Positions 56,821-64,000 of a stretch of DNA of 64,000 bases are shown here, piece after piece (within the stretch, counting starts at the first letter, position 1; each line of letters opens with the position of its first letter). The notes under the pieces were generated by a model, which saw nothing but the letters and a program-made list of their open reading frames with translations, searched no databases and was not told the origin of the DNA. The position numbers and the translations under genes were made by a program. Origin of the DNA: Rhodopseudomonas palustris. GTDB taxonomy: Bacteria; Pseudomonadota; Alphaproteobacteria; Rhizobiales; Xanthobacteraceae. The stretch is from contig NZ_CP058907.1 in NCBI RefSeq assembly GCF_013415845.1, positions 5,038,501-5,102,500 of the forward strand, written 5' to 3'.

Positions 56821-57909
56821 TTACTGGGCCAGCATCGCGTTCAGCTTTTCTTGTCCGTATTCTTCATTGGTGGAATTCCCCGCCGGCGACGGAGCACCCC
56901 AGAAGTCCGGGCTCCACTCGATCGCCTTGGCGACGTTCTCGGGATTGTTTGCCCAGTACCGCGCGATATTCTTATCCGTCGCCGCGTCGAACACGACCTT
57001 CGACGGCAGCGCCACCGGGAAGGTGGATGTCAGTTGCGCGGCGCGCTTCGGATCAAGACGCCAAGACAGCAGCTTCAGGGCATTGTCGTAGTTCGGCGCG
57101 CCTTTTGGAATCGAGAAAAAGTCGTAATAGACGAAGCCCTGGTTGAAGGTGAGGTCGATCGGCGCGCCTTCCAGCGCCAGCTTGCTCATCGAACCGGTAT
57201 AAGCCAGGCACATGTCGGCTTCACCATCGAGAATGAGCTGCGGCGGCTGCGCGGCGGTGGTCCACCACTTCACCACGTGCGGCTTGATCTCCTTGAGCTT
57301 CTTGAGCGCCCGATCCATGTCGATCGGATACAGCTTGTCCTTGGTGACGCCGTCGGCCATCAGCGCCGCTTCGAAGGTGAAGCGCGGCCACGCCGGCATG
57401 CAACGGCGTCCCGGGAACTTCTTCACGTCCCAGAAATCGGCCCAAGTCTGCGGGGCCTTGTCGCCCTTGAACTTGTCCTTGTTGTAGACGAGGCCGACGC
57501 CGATCACTTGCAGCGCGACGCCCTTCTTGCGCTTCAGATTGTCCGGCATCGCCGCCAGGGTCTTGTGCGCGGACTCCGACAGCTTCGAATAGTCGATGTC
57601 GGCCAGGCAGCAATCGCCAAGCAGCTTGGTTTCCTGGTCAAAGATGAAGGTCAGGTCCCACTGCGCCTTGCCGGCTTCGGCCTGCGCCTTGATGCGCGGA
57701 CCGCTGCGGGCTTCCTGCACGGTGACGACCTTGATGCCGGTTTCCTTCTCGAACGGGTCGTACATCACCTTGCGCAGCGCATCGCCGTAGCCGCCGCCCG
57801 GATCCTGCATGATCACGACATTGCTCTGGGCTGCGGCGGTCCCCGCCCCCAGTGCGATGAATGCCGCCGAAGCCAAGGCCGGCAGTCTGAAGCGTTTCAG
57901 TCCCAACAT
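56821..57909 (-). CDS. ABC importer substrate-binding protein (PotD-like)
   Basis: 362 residues with a Sec signal peptide (basic MLGLKRFRLP, hydrophobic ALASAAFIALG, cut near AAA-Q at 27). NVVIMQDPGGGYGDALRKVM and the DWDVKK/FPGRR region resemble spermidine/putrescine-family binding proteins, but the substrate need not be a polyamine. Exported to the periplasm. Confidence 0.88.
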   Translation of the reverse strand: MLGLKRFRLPALASAAFIALGAGTAAAQSNVVIMQDPGGGYGDALRKVMYDPFEKETGIKVVTVQEARSGPRIKAQAEAGKAQWDLTFIFDQETKLLGDCCLADIDYSKLSESAHKTLAAMPDNLKRKKGVALQVIGVGLVYNKDKFKGDKAPQTWADFWDVKKFPGRRCMPAWPRFTFEAALMADGVTKDKLYPIDMDRALKKLKEIKPHVVKWWTTAAQPPQLILDGEADMCLAYTGSMSKLALEGAPIDLTFNQGFVYYDFFSIPKGAPNYDNALKLLSWRLDPKRAAQLTSTFPVALPSKVVFDAATDKNIARYWANNPENVAKAIEWSPDFWGAPSPAGNSTNEEYGQEKLNAMLAQ

Positions 57910-57942
57910 CGTGCGTCTTCCTCGTGGTTTGATCGTTTGTCG

Positions 57943-59733
57943 TCAGTTCGCTTTTTGCGAGGTCGCCAGGACCGGCCGGGCAAGAAACAGTCCTCCCACG
58001 ACCAGCAGAACTTCGAGCGTGGAGACCACCGCCAGCACCGGATTAAGCCGGTAGTTGATGTCGCCCCACAGCATCAGCGGCAGAGTCTTGAGCTGCGCGC
58101 TCGACAGGAACAGGGTCAGCACCAGCTCGTCGAACGAATGCAGGAAAGCGAAGAAGGTCGCGGCTGCGAGGCCCGGCGCAATCGCCGGCAGCGTCACCAG
58201 CCGGAGCACGGTCAGCGACGATGCACCATGCACAGCCGCGGCCTGTTCGAGCCGCTTGTCGACGCCCTGCAGCGCCGCCGCCAGGATCACCACCACGATC
58301 GGCAGGCCGCCGATGGCGTGGGCCGCAGCGAGGCCGAACACCGAGCCGATCAGATCGAATTTCAGGAACAGGGTGTAGAGCGACAGGCCGAGCACTACCG
58401 GCGGCACGATGATCGGGCTGACCAGCAGCAGCATGATGGCGGACTTGCCGCGGATGTTGCCGCGGACGATGCCGAGCGCCGCGCAGGTGCCGAGACCGAC
58501 AGCGATCGCGGCCGACACCAAAGCGATCAGCGCCGAGGTCCAGAACGCCCGCATCCAGTTGGTGTCGGAGAAGAACTGCTCGTACCAACGCAGCGAGAAG
58601 CCCGGCGGCGGGAAGGTCAGATAGCTGGCGCTGCTGAACGAGATCACCATCACCACGACGATGGGGAGGATCAGCACGGCGACGACGACACCGCCCATCA
58701 CCCGCACCGTCCAGGTACCGACGCCGGCCGGCAGCAGTCCGAGCAGGCGCAGCAGCGGCCAGCCGATCGTGTCGGCAAGGCTGCTGCCGATCGAGCGGCG
58801 CGTCGGATCATCGGCAGCCGTGCTCGTCGTGCTCGCCGCATTCGACTCGGTCAGCTTGCGACCGCCCCAGATGAATTCGAGGCCGAGGAAACGTCCGGCG
58901 ATCGCCACCACCGCCAGGGTAATCAGCAGCAGCACCACGCCGAGCGCCTGCAGGAAGCCTTCCGACGTCACCGAATCCGCCTGCTGGGTGATGTGCATGG
59001 CGAACATCTGGTCGCCCGGCCCGCCGAGCAGCGTCGGTGTAATGAAGAAGCCGATCGCCGCAACGAACACCAGCAGGAAGCCGGCGCCGATGCCGGGCAG
59101 CGTCAGCGGCAACAGCACGCGCCAGAACACGGCGATCGGGCCGGCACCGGAGGCGAGCGCGGCGCGGGTCAGGCCGGGGTCGAGCCGTGACACGCTGGAA
59201 TAGATCGTCAGCACCATCAGCGGCAGCAGCACCGCGGTCATGCCGAGCAGCACGGTGCCGCGATGAAACAACAATTGCACCGGCTCGCCCAGAATGCCGA
59301 TCGCCACCAGCAGCTTATTGACCGGCCCGGTGCGGCCGAGGAGCACCATCCAGGCGTAGGTGCGGATCAGGATGGCAATGAAGTATGGCAGCACGATCGC
59401 GGTGGCGATCAGCGCCCGGGTGAGACCCTGGGTACGATGGATCAGAAGCGCGGTGGGATAGCCGAACAGCAGGCACAGGAACGCCACCGTGACCGAGATC
59501 TGCATGGTCCGGACCAGCGATTCCCAGTACAGCGGCACCGCGAAGACGCGCTGGAAGTAAGTCAGCCAGCTCGGACCGCTGATGCTGATCCGGATCAGAT
59601 CGATCAGCGGCAGCAGATAAATGAAGCCCAGAAACGCCACCGCCGGCAGCAGCAGCAGCGCCGGGTTCTTCAGCTTCATCGCCAGACTGGAGGCCGGCTG
59701 CCGCGGCTCGTCGGTCAGCGAGAGCGTCGTCAT
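57943..59733 (-). CDS. Fused two-domain ABC permease (PotB-PotC type)
   Basis: 596 residues, about twice one permease. Two six-helix units are joined by a linker near 290-340 (ESNAASTTSTAADD). Each has an EAA-like loop: GAGPIAVFWRVLLPLTLPG in the first and GASSLTVLRLVTLPAIAPG in the second. In most polyamine-type systems these are separate genes. Overlaps the ATPase stop by 4 bases. Confidence 0.92.
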   Translation of the reverse strand: MTTLSLTDEPRQPASSLAMKLKNPALLLLPAVAFLGFIYLLPLIDLIRISISGPSWLTYFQRVFAVPLYWESLVRTMQISVTVAFLCLLFGYPTALLIHRTQGLTRALIATAIVLPYFIAILIRTYAWMVLLGRTGPVNKLLVAIGILGEPVQLLFHRGTVLLGMTAVLLPLMVLTIYSSVSRLDPGLTRAALASGAGPIAVFWRVLLPLTLPGIGAGFLLVFVAAIGFFITPTLLGGPGDQMFAMHITQQADSVTSEGFLQALGVVLLLITLAVVAIAGRFLGLEFIWGGRKLTESNAASTTSTAADDPTRRSIGSSLADTIGWPLLRLLGLLPAGVGTWTVRVMGGVVVAVLILPIVVVMVISFSSASYLTFPPPGFSLRWYEQFFSDTNWMRAFWTSALIALVSAAIAVGLGTCAALGIVRGNIRGKSAIMLLLVSPIIVPPVVLGLSLYTLFLKFDLIGSVFGLAAAHAIGGLPIVVVILAAALQGVDKRLEQAAAVHGASSLTVLRLVTLPAIAPGLAAATFFAFLHSFDELVLTLFLSSAQLKTLPLMLWGDINYRLNPVLAVVSTLEVLLVVGGLFLARPVLATSQKAN

Positions 59734-60875
59734 GCCAGCACCCAGCAGTCTTCCGGACCCCAGCCGACATGCAGTCGGTCGCCGACATTCGGCAACGGCC
59801 GCTTGGCGCTGTCGGGGCAGCGTACAAGCAGCGTCTCGCCGCTTTCCATCTGCGCTTCGATACGCAGTGTCTCACCGAGGAAGATCGCCGAGGTCACGGT
59901 CACCGGCGTCGAGTTCGCGGTCGGCTCGTCCGCAATCGCGACCCGCTCGGGCCGTACCAGCACGGTGACGCGACCGACGTCGATGGCGTCGCGGCTCTCG
60001 GCGTCGAACACGTAGCCGGACCGGTTCTTGAGCGTCACCGTGGTGCCGCGCTTCTGCATGATCTCCGCTTCGATCAGATTGCTCTCACCGACGAACGAGG
60101 CCACGAAGCGATTGGCGGGGTGACGGTAGATGTCGAGCGGACGGCCGATCTGCACGATCTTGCCGGCATCCAGCACAGCAATGCGATCGCTCATGGTCAG
60201 CGCTTCGCCCTGGTCATGGGTGACGAACAGGATGGTGCTGCCGATGGTCTGGTGCAGGTCGCGAATTTCGATCTGGATCGACTCGCGCAGGCGGCGGTCG
60301 AGCGCGCTAAGCGGCTCATCCATCAGCACGACCTTCGGCCGCATCACGATCGCGCGTGCGATGGCGACGCGCTGCTGCTGGCCGCCCGACATTTCCGACG
60401 GCGATTTGTTGGCATGGGCCGACAGCCGCATGATCTCCAGCGTCTCGGCGACGCGGCGCGCCGTGGTGGCGCGGTCGACGCCCGCCATGCGCAGCGGGAA
60501 CGCGACGTTCTGCGTCACCGTCATGTTGGGAAACAGCGCGTAGCTCTGAAACACCATGCCGAAGCCGCGCTTGTGCGTCGGCACGTTGTGCACCGGCTTG
60601 CCGTCGACCAGGATTTCGCCGCCGTCGAGGGTCTGGAAGCCGGCGAGCAGATTGAGCAGCGTAGTCTTGCCGCTGCCCGACGGGCCGAGCAGCGTGATGA
60701 ATTCGCCGGGCTCGATATCGAGATTGATCCGGTCGACCGCGTGAAACTGACCGTAGCGCTTTTCTGCTTCGCGCACCGCGATGCTGGAGCCGATGACCTG
60801 CCGCTCTTGTGCGGCCTGCGATCCTGCTCCTCGCGCGCCGAAACCTCCTGCGCGCAGAGCCACTGGCTCGGCCAT
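59730..60875 (-). CDS. ABC importer ATP-binding protein (PotA-like)
   Basis: 381 residues from the ATG at 60875 (MAEPVALRAGG) behind AAGGAGG. Walker A GPSGSGKTT, signature MSGGQQQRVAIARA, Walker B VVLMDEPLSALD, and a C-terminal TOBE-like domain (GRVTVLVRPERVAI). First gene of the leftward unit, 31 bases from one 19-bp palindrome. Confidence 0.93.
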   Translation of the reverse strand: MAEPVALRAGGFGARGAGSQAAQERQVIGSSIAVREAEKRYGQFHAVDRINLDIEPGEFITLLGPSGSGKTTLLNLLAGFQTLDGGEILVDGKPVHNVPTHKRGFGMVFQSYALFPNMTVTQNVAFPLRMAGVDRATTARRVAETLEIMRLSAHANKSPSEMSGGQQQRVAIARAIVMRPKVVLMDEPLSALDRRLRESIQIEIRDLHQTIGSTILFVTHDQGEALTMSDRIAVLDAGKIVQIGRPLDIYRHPANRFVASFVGESNLIEAEIMQKRGTTVTLKNRSGYVFDAESRDAIDVGRVTVLVRPERVAIADEPTANSTPVTVTSAIFLGETLRIEAQMESGETLLVRCPDSAKRPLPNVGDRLHVGWGPEDCWVLA

Positions 60876-60905
60876 CGTCCCCTCCTTGATCATTCCCGAC
60901 TTCGT

Positions 60906-60924
60906 CGTTCTATATTATGAAACG
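60906..60924. promoter_or_regulatory. Palindrome upstream of the ABC importer (IclR operator candidate)
   Basis: CGTTCTATATTATGAAACG; its reverse complement matches the palindrome at 61093 at 15 of 19 positions. 31 bases upstream of the ATPase ATG. Confidence 0.6.
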
Positions 60925-61092
60925 CTATTCCAATTATTCTTGGCGGCCGTCCTCGCCTTGTCAAGTCGGGGAACGCGCTGTGCGACGCGGTGGCGCGAGC
61001 CGAGCCGGCATGCAGATGCGCCGCAGCGCCGTGCAGCAGTATGATCGGCATTGACAGGGGCTCGGCTGCGCGACTAATTTTATTTGGAAAGA

Positions 61093-61111
61093 CGTTCTAC
61101 AATATAGAACG
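61093..61111. promoter_or_regulatory. Perfect palindrome upstream of the CoA-transferase (IclR operator candidate)
   Basis: CGTTCTACAATATAGAACG: 7-bp arms around CAATA, 20 bases before the GTG at 61131. AT-rich surroundings. Confidence 0.65.
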
Positions 61112-61130
61112 CACATTCGGGAGGCTGATC

Positions 61131-61937
61131 GTGGCGAGCGATCTTCGCGGACTGGCGAAGTATGTGGAGCCGGGAATCCGGCTGGCGGTGCCGGTCGACT
61201 ATGCCGGCGTCTCGATGGCGATGACGCGCCCGATCATCGAGCGCAAGGCCGGCAATCTCCATCTCATCTGCGTGCCGACCGGCGGTCTTCAGGTCGATCA
61301 ACTGATCGGCTCGGGCCTGGTCCGCACCGTCGAGACCAGCGCGGTCACGCTCGGCGAGGCCGGCGGCGCGCCGCGGTTCAACGCAGCCGTCAAGGACGGT
61401 TCGATCAAGCTGATGGACGCCACCTGCCCGGCGATTCACGCCGGCCTGATGGCGGCGCAGAAGGGCAGCCCGTTCATGCCGATGCGCGGACTGATCGGTA
61501 GCGACATCCTACGTCACCGCAAGGATTGGCGCGTGATCGACAATCCGCTGGCGGACGGCGGCGACCCGGTGGTGCTGATCCCGGCGATCAAGCCGGACGT
61601 GACGATCTTCCACGCCCCGATGGCTGACCGCTTCGGCAATGTCTGGGTCGGGCGTCGCCGCGAACTCGCCGCGATGGCCTATGCGTCGGCGACGACGCTG
61701 GTGACCGTCGAGCGGATCGTCGAGGAAAGCCTGCTCGCCAACGAGATCACCGCGGCCGGCGTGCTGCCGGCGATCTACGTCACTGAAGTCGCGCTCGCGC
61801 CGAAGGGCGCCTGGCCCTACGGGCTGTGGGGCGAATACCAGACCGACACGCAGGAACTCGTCCGCTACGCCCGCGCGGCGCGGACTGCCGAAGGCTTTGC
61901 CGACTACATGGCGACGACGCAGATGGAGCCCGCCTGA
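61131..61937 (+). CDS. CoA-transferase subunit A (glutaconate/3-oxoadipate family)
   Basis: 268 residues from the GTG at 61131 (reads VASDLRGLAKYV), with GGGAGG 7 bases before it; upstream open frame has no family similarity. LICVPTGGLQVDQLIGSGLV is the CoA-transferase family I start, and MPMRGLIGSDILRH and NVWVGRRREL follow. Forms a two-subunit enzyme with the next gene, whose ATG overlaps this stop (TGATG). Confidence 0.85.
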   Translation: MASDLRGLAKYVEPGIRLAVPVDYAGVSMAMTRPIIERKAGNLHLICVPTGGLQVDQLIGSGLVRTVETSAVTLGEAGGAPRFNAAVKDGSIKLMDATCPAIHAGLMAAQKGSPFMPMRGLIGSDILRHRKDWRVIDNPLADGGDPVVLIPAIKPDVTIFHAPMADRFGNVWVGRRRELAAMAYASATTLVTVERIVEESLLANEITAAGVLPAIYVTEVALAPKGAWPYGLWGEYQTDTQELVRYARAARTAEGFADYMATTQMEPA

Positions 61938-62704
61938 TGACCGATATTCATCCGCGCGAGATCCTGATCTGCACCATCGCCAAATTGCTCGACGGCGTCC
62001 GCCACGTCGCAGTCGGCGCTTCCTCGCCGATCCCTGCCTCGGGCGCGATGCTGCTGCGGGCGCTGAAGCAGAAGGCCGGCGAGACCGGACCGAGAATCTC
62101 GATCCTCGGATCGGTGGAGCACAACTTCTTCACCAACGGCTCGGCTGAGTTGTTCGACTGCGCCGGCCAGGGCCGCATCGATGCGTTCTTCCTCGGCGGC
62201 GGTCAGATCGACGGCCAGGGCAATATCAACCTGGTCGGCACCGGCGACTATCCGCAGACGCAGGTGCGCTGGCCGGGCTCGTTCGGATCGGCCTATCTGT
62301 ACTACGTCGTGCCGCGCGTGATCCTGTTCCGCGAGGAGCACACCCCGCGCGCGATGGTCGAGAAGGTGGATTTCATCAGCGCGCCCGGCCTCAGTGACGA
62401 AGGCGTCTATCGCCCCGGCGGCCCGATCGCGCTGCTGACCAGCAAGGCGCTGTTCCGTTTCGACAAGGACCGCCGCGGCTTCGAACTCGAGAGCGTGCAT
62501 CCCGGCTACGACCTCGCCGCCATCAAGGAGGCGACTGGCTTCAAGTTCGCGCATGACGATGTGCCGGCGCAGACTGCACTCCCCGATCCGCAGGTCCTGA
62601 AGCTGCTGCGCGAGCGCGTGTACGACGAAGTGGCCGAGACCTATCCGGACTTCGCCGCCCAGATGCGGCGCGAGATCGCCCAGCCGCTGCCGCGTGCGTC
62701 CTAA
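61937..62704 (+). CDS. CoA-transferase subunit B
   Basis: 255 residues from the ATG at 61937 (MTDIHPREILI). VAVGASSPIPASGAMLLRAL and DAFFLGGGQIDGQGNINLVG match the B subunits of glutaconate-type CoA-transferases; the active-site glutamate expected in an ENG- or EXG-type loop is not obvious (VEHNFFTNG), so catalysis should be checked. Acid substrate unknown. Confidence 0.82.
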   Translation: MTDIHPREILICTIAKLLDGVRHVAVGASSPIPASGAMLLRALKQKAGETGPRISILGSVEHNFFTNGSAELFDCAGQGRIDAFFLGGGQIDGQGNINLVGTGDYPQTQVRWPGSFGSAYLYYVVPRVILFREEHTPRAMVEKVDFISAPGLSDEGVYRPGGPIALLTSKALFRFDKDRRGFELESVHPGYDLAAIKEATGFKFAHDDVPAQTALPDPQVLKLLRERVYDEVAETYPDFAAQMRREIAQPLPRAS

Positions 62705-62736
62705 GCCGACCGGCCACAATCCCACGGAGACGGCGC

Positions 62737-64000
62737 GTGAGTGAGATCAAGCGAATCCCGCACTGCAGCCATTGGGGCGCCTATACGCTGCTGGTGCAGG
62801 ACGGGAGCATCGTCGGCGTCGAGCCGTTCGCGCACGATCCCGCCCCGTCACCGATCATTCACTCGGTGCCGGAGTGGGCCAATCCCAAGCGCCGGGTACC
62901 GAGCCCGCTGGTACGCGCTGGCTGGCTGGAGAAACGAGAGCACAGCGACCGGCGCAAGCGCGGCGCCGAGAAGTTCGTTCCCGTCAGCTGGGACGAAGCG
63001 ACCACGCTGGTCGCGGATGAAATCCGCCGCGTCTCGACCACCTACGGCAACGCCTCGATCTTCGCCGGCTCCTATGGCTGGACCAATTCGGGCCGGCTGC
63101 ATCACGCCTCATCGCTTTTGAAGCGGATGCTGAATCTGGTCGGCGGCTTCACCCGACACGTCGACACCTATTCGATCGCTGCTGGTCCCGTGATCCTGCG
63201 CCACACGCTCGGCAGCTCCGATGCCTGCGACGGCCGCGCCAATACGCTCGACACCATCGCCGAACACACCGAGACGCTTGTGGTGTTCGGCGCGCTGTCG
63301 CCGCGCACCGCGCAGACAGAAGCCGGCGGCATCGGCGTGCACCGTGTCGAATCCTATCTGCGCAAGATCGCCGATCGCGGCATCCGCATCGTCCACGTCT
63401 CGCCACTGAAGGACGACCTGCCCGAATGGGTCGGCGCCGAATGGTGGCCGATCCGCCCGAACACCGACGCGGCGCTGATGCTCGGCCTCGCTGGCGAGAT
63501 CGTGCTGGCGGGCCGGCACGCCCGCGACTTCCTCGATCGCTGTACCAGCGGTGCCGATCAACTGATCGCTTATCTCGACGGATCGGCCGATGGCATCCGC
63601 AAGGATGCAACCTGGGCGGCGGAGATTTGCGGCCTCGATGCCGAGAGCATTCGCCAGCTGGCCCGTCGCCTGGTCGACACCCGCAGCATGCTGACGGTGA
63701 GTTGGAGCCTGCAGCGCGCGCATCACGGCGAACAGCCGTTCTGGTCCGCGCTCGGCCTCGCCTCGATCATCGGCCAGATCGGCCTGCCGGGCGGCGGTGT
63801 CGGCTACGGCTATGCGTCGCTCGGCGGCGTTGGCTCGCCGTTCAATATCGGCAAGTCGCCGGCGATTTCGCAGCTGACGCGGCCGATCGACAGCTTCATT
63901 CCGGTGGCGCGGATCAGCGACATGCTGCTGAACCCGGGCGGGACCTTCACCTATGAAGGCAAGACCCACACCTATCCGGATACGCGGCTGGTGTATTGGG
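62737..64000 (+). CDS. Molybdopterin oxidoreductase (BisC/TorA/DMSO reductase type), N-terminal part
   Basis: Begins at GTG 62737 (reads MSEIKRIPHCSHWGAYTLLVQDG) and runs off the right edge, 421 codons seen. VRAGWLEKREHSDRRKRGAE, FVPVSWDEATTLVADEI, FAGSYGWTNSGRLHHA and DTYSIAAGPVILRH are blocks of the Fe-S-free biotin-sulfoxide/TMAO/DMSO reductase group; the serine in DTYSIAA is the probable Mo ligand. No twin-arginine signal, so cytoplasmic like BisC. Downstream of the CoA-transferase by 32 bases. Confidence 0.88.
   Translation, partial: MSEIKRIPHCSHWGAYTLLVQDGSIVGVEPFAHDPAPSPIIHSVPEWANPKRRVPSPLVRAGWLEKREHSDRRKRGAEKFVPVSWDEATTLVADEIRRVSTTYGNASIFAGSYGWTNSGRLHHASSLLKRMLNLVGGFTRHVDTYSIAAGPVILRHTLGSSDACDGRANTLDTIAEHTETLVVFGALSPRTAQTEAGGIGVHRVESYLRKIADRGIRIVHVSPLKDDLPEWVGAEWWPIRPNTDAALMLGLAGEIVLAGRHARDFLDRCTSGADQLIAYLDGSADGIRKDATWAAEICGLDAESIRQLARRLVDTRSMLTVSWSLQRAHHGEQPFWSALGLASIIGQIGLPGGGVGYGYASLGGVGSPFNIGKSPAISQLTRPIDSFIPVARISDMLLNPGGTFTYEGKTHTYPDTRLVYW

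Overview
The window looks like a piece of a purple non-sulfur alphaproteobacterial chromosome, most likely Rhodopseudomonas palustris or a very close relative. The reasons are high GC, an oxygen-sensitive-type NifA behind fixR as in Bradyrhizobium, a complete molybdenum nitrogenase cluster with fixABCX, a form II Rubisco (cbbFPTAM) operon a few kb away, and intergenic palindromic repeats typical of this family. Species assignment is recognition of protein families and gene order, not a database result.

Layout. (1) 1-1014 is the start of an O-acetylhomoserine sulfhydrylase-type gene running off the left edge. (2) 1280-10768 is an accessory biosynthetic-looking block: two AMP-forming ligases, a branched-chain-type aminotransferase, a GNAT-like protein, two free-standing carrier proteins, a ketoreductase-like SDR, a seryl-tRNA-synthetase-like amino acid:[carrier protein] ligase, an acyl-CoA dehydrogenase-like flavoprotein and a cupin. 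Its product is not known to me and it is the best candidate here for an undescribed pathway. (3) 10945-40323 is the nitrogen fixation island. Read leftward from the right it holds fixR-nifA; then a tight operon ferredoxin-nifB-ferredoxin-iscA-like-TPR-LRV-nifZ-nifZ-nifT-unknown-SIR2-like; then nifHDKENX with two small accessory genes, a ferredoxin and nifQ; then iscA-nifUSV-nifW; then fixABCX. A DUF2478-type gene converges on fixX from the left, and an EF2563/YqeB-like gene diverges from fixR on the right. Five places carry a NifA upstream activator TGT-N10-ACA together with a -24/-12 (RpoN) promoter: fixA, iscA-nifU, nifH, ferredoxin-nifB and fixR-nifA. (4) 40530-42738 is feoAB, ferrous iron uptake, with a likely Irr box upstream. 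(5) 43099-47770 holds a tiny membrane protein, two paralogous chemoreceptors and a His-rich hypothetical protein. (6) 48050-54635 is the form II Calvin-cycle operon cbbF-cbbP-cbbT-cbbA-cbbM. (7) 55107-64000 holds an esterase, an IclR regulator with a spermidine/putrescine-type ABC importer, and, divergently, a two-subunit CoA-transferase and the start of a molybdopterin enzyme. Two near-identical 19-bp palindromes sit in front of the two divergent units.

How the parts fit. FixABCX and the ferredoxins supply low-potential electrons. NifU/NifS/IscA build Fe-S clusters, NifB/E/N/X/V/Q make FeMo-co, and NifHDK is the enzyme. NifA and RpoN switch the whole set on, including nifA itself. Iron (feoAB) and perhaps a molybdenum-enzyme accessory protein lie alongside. 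The cbb operon is the redox and carbon partner that competes for the same reductant in phototrophs.
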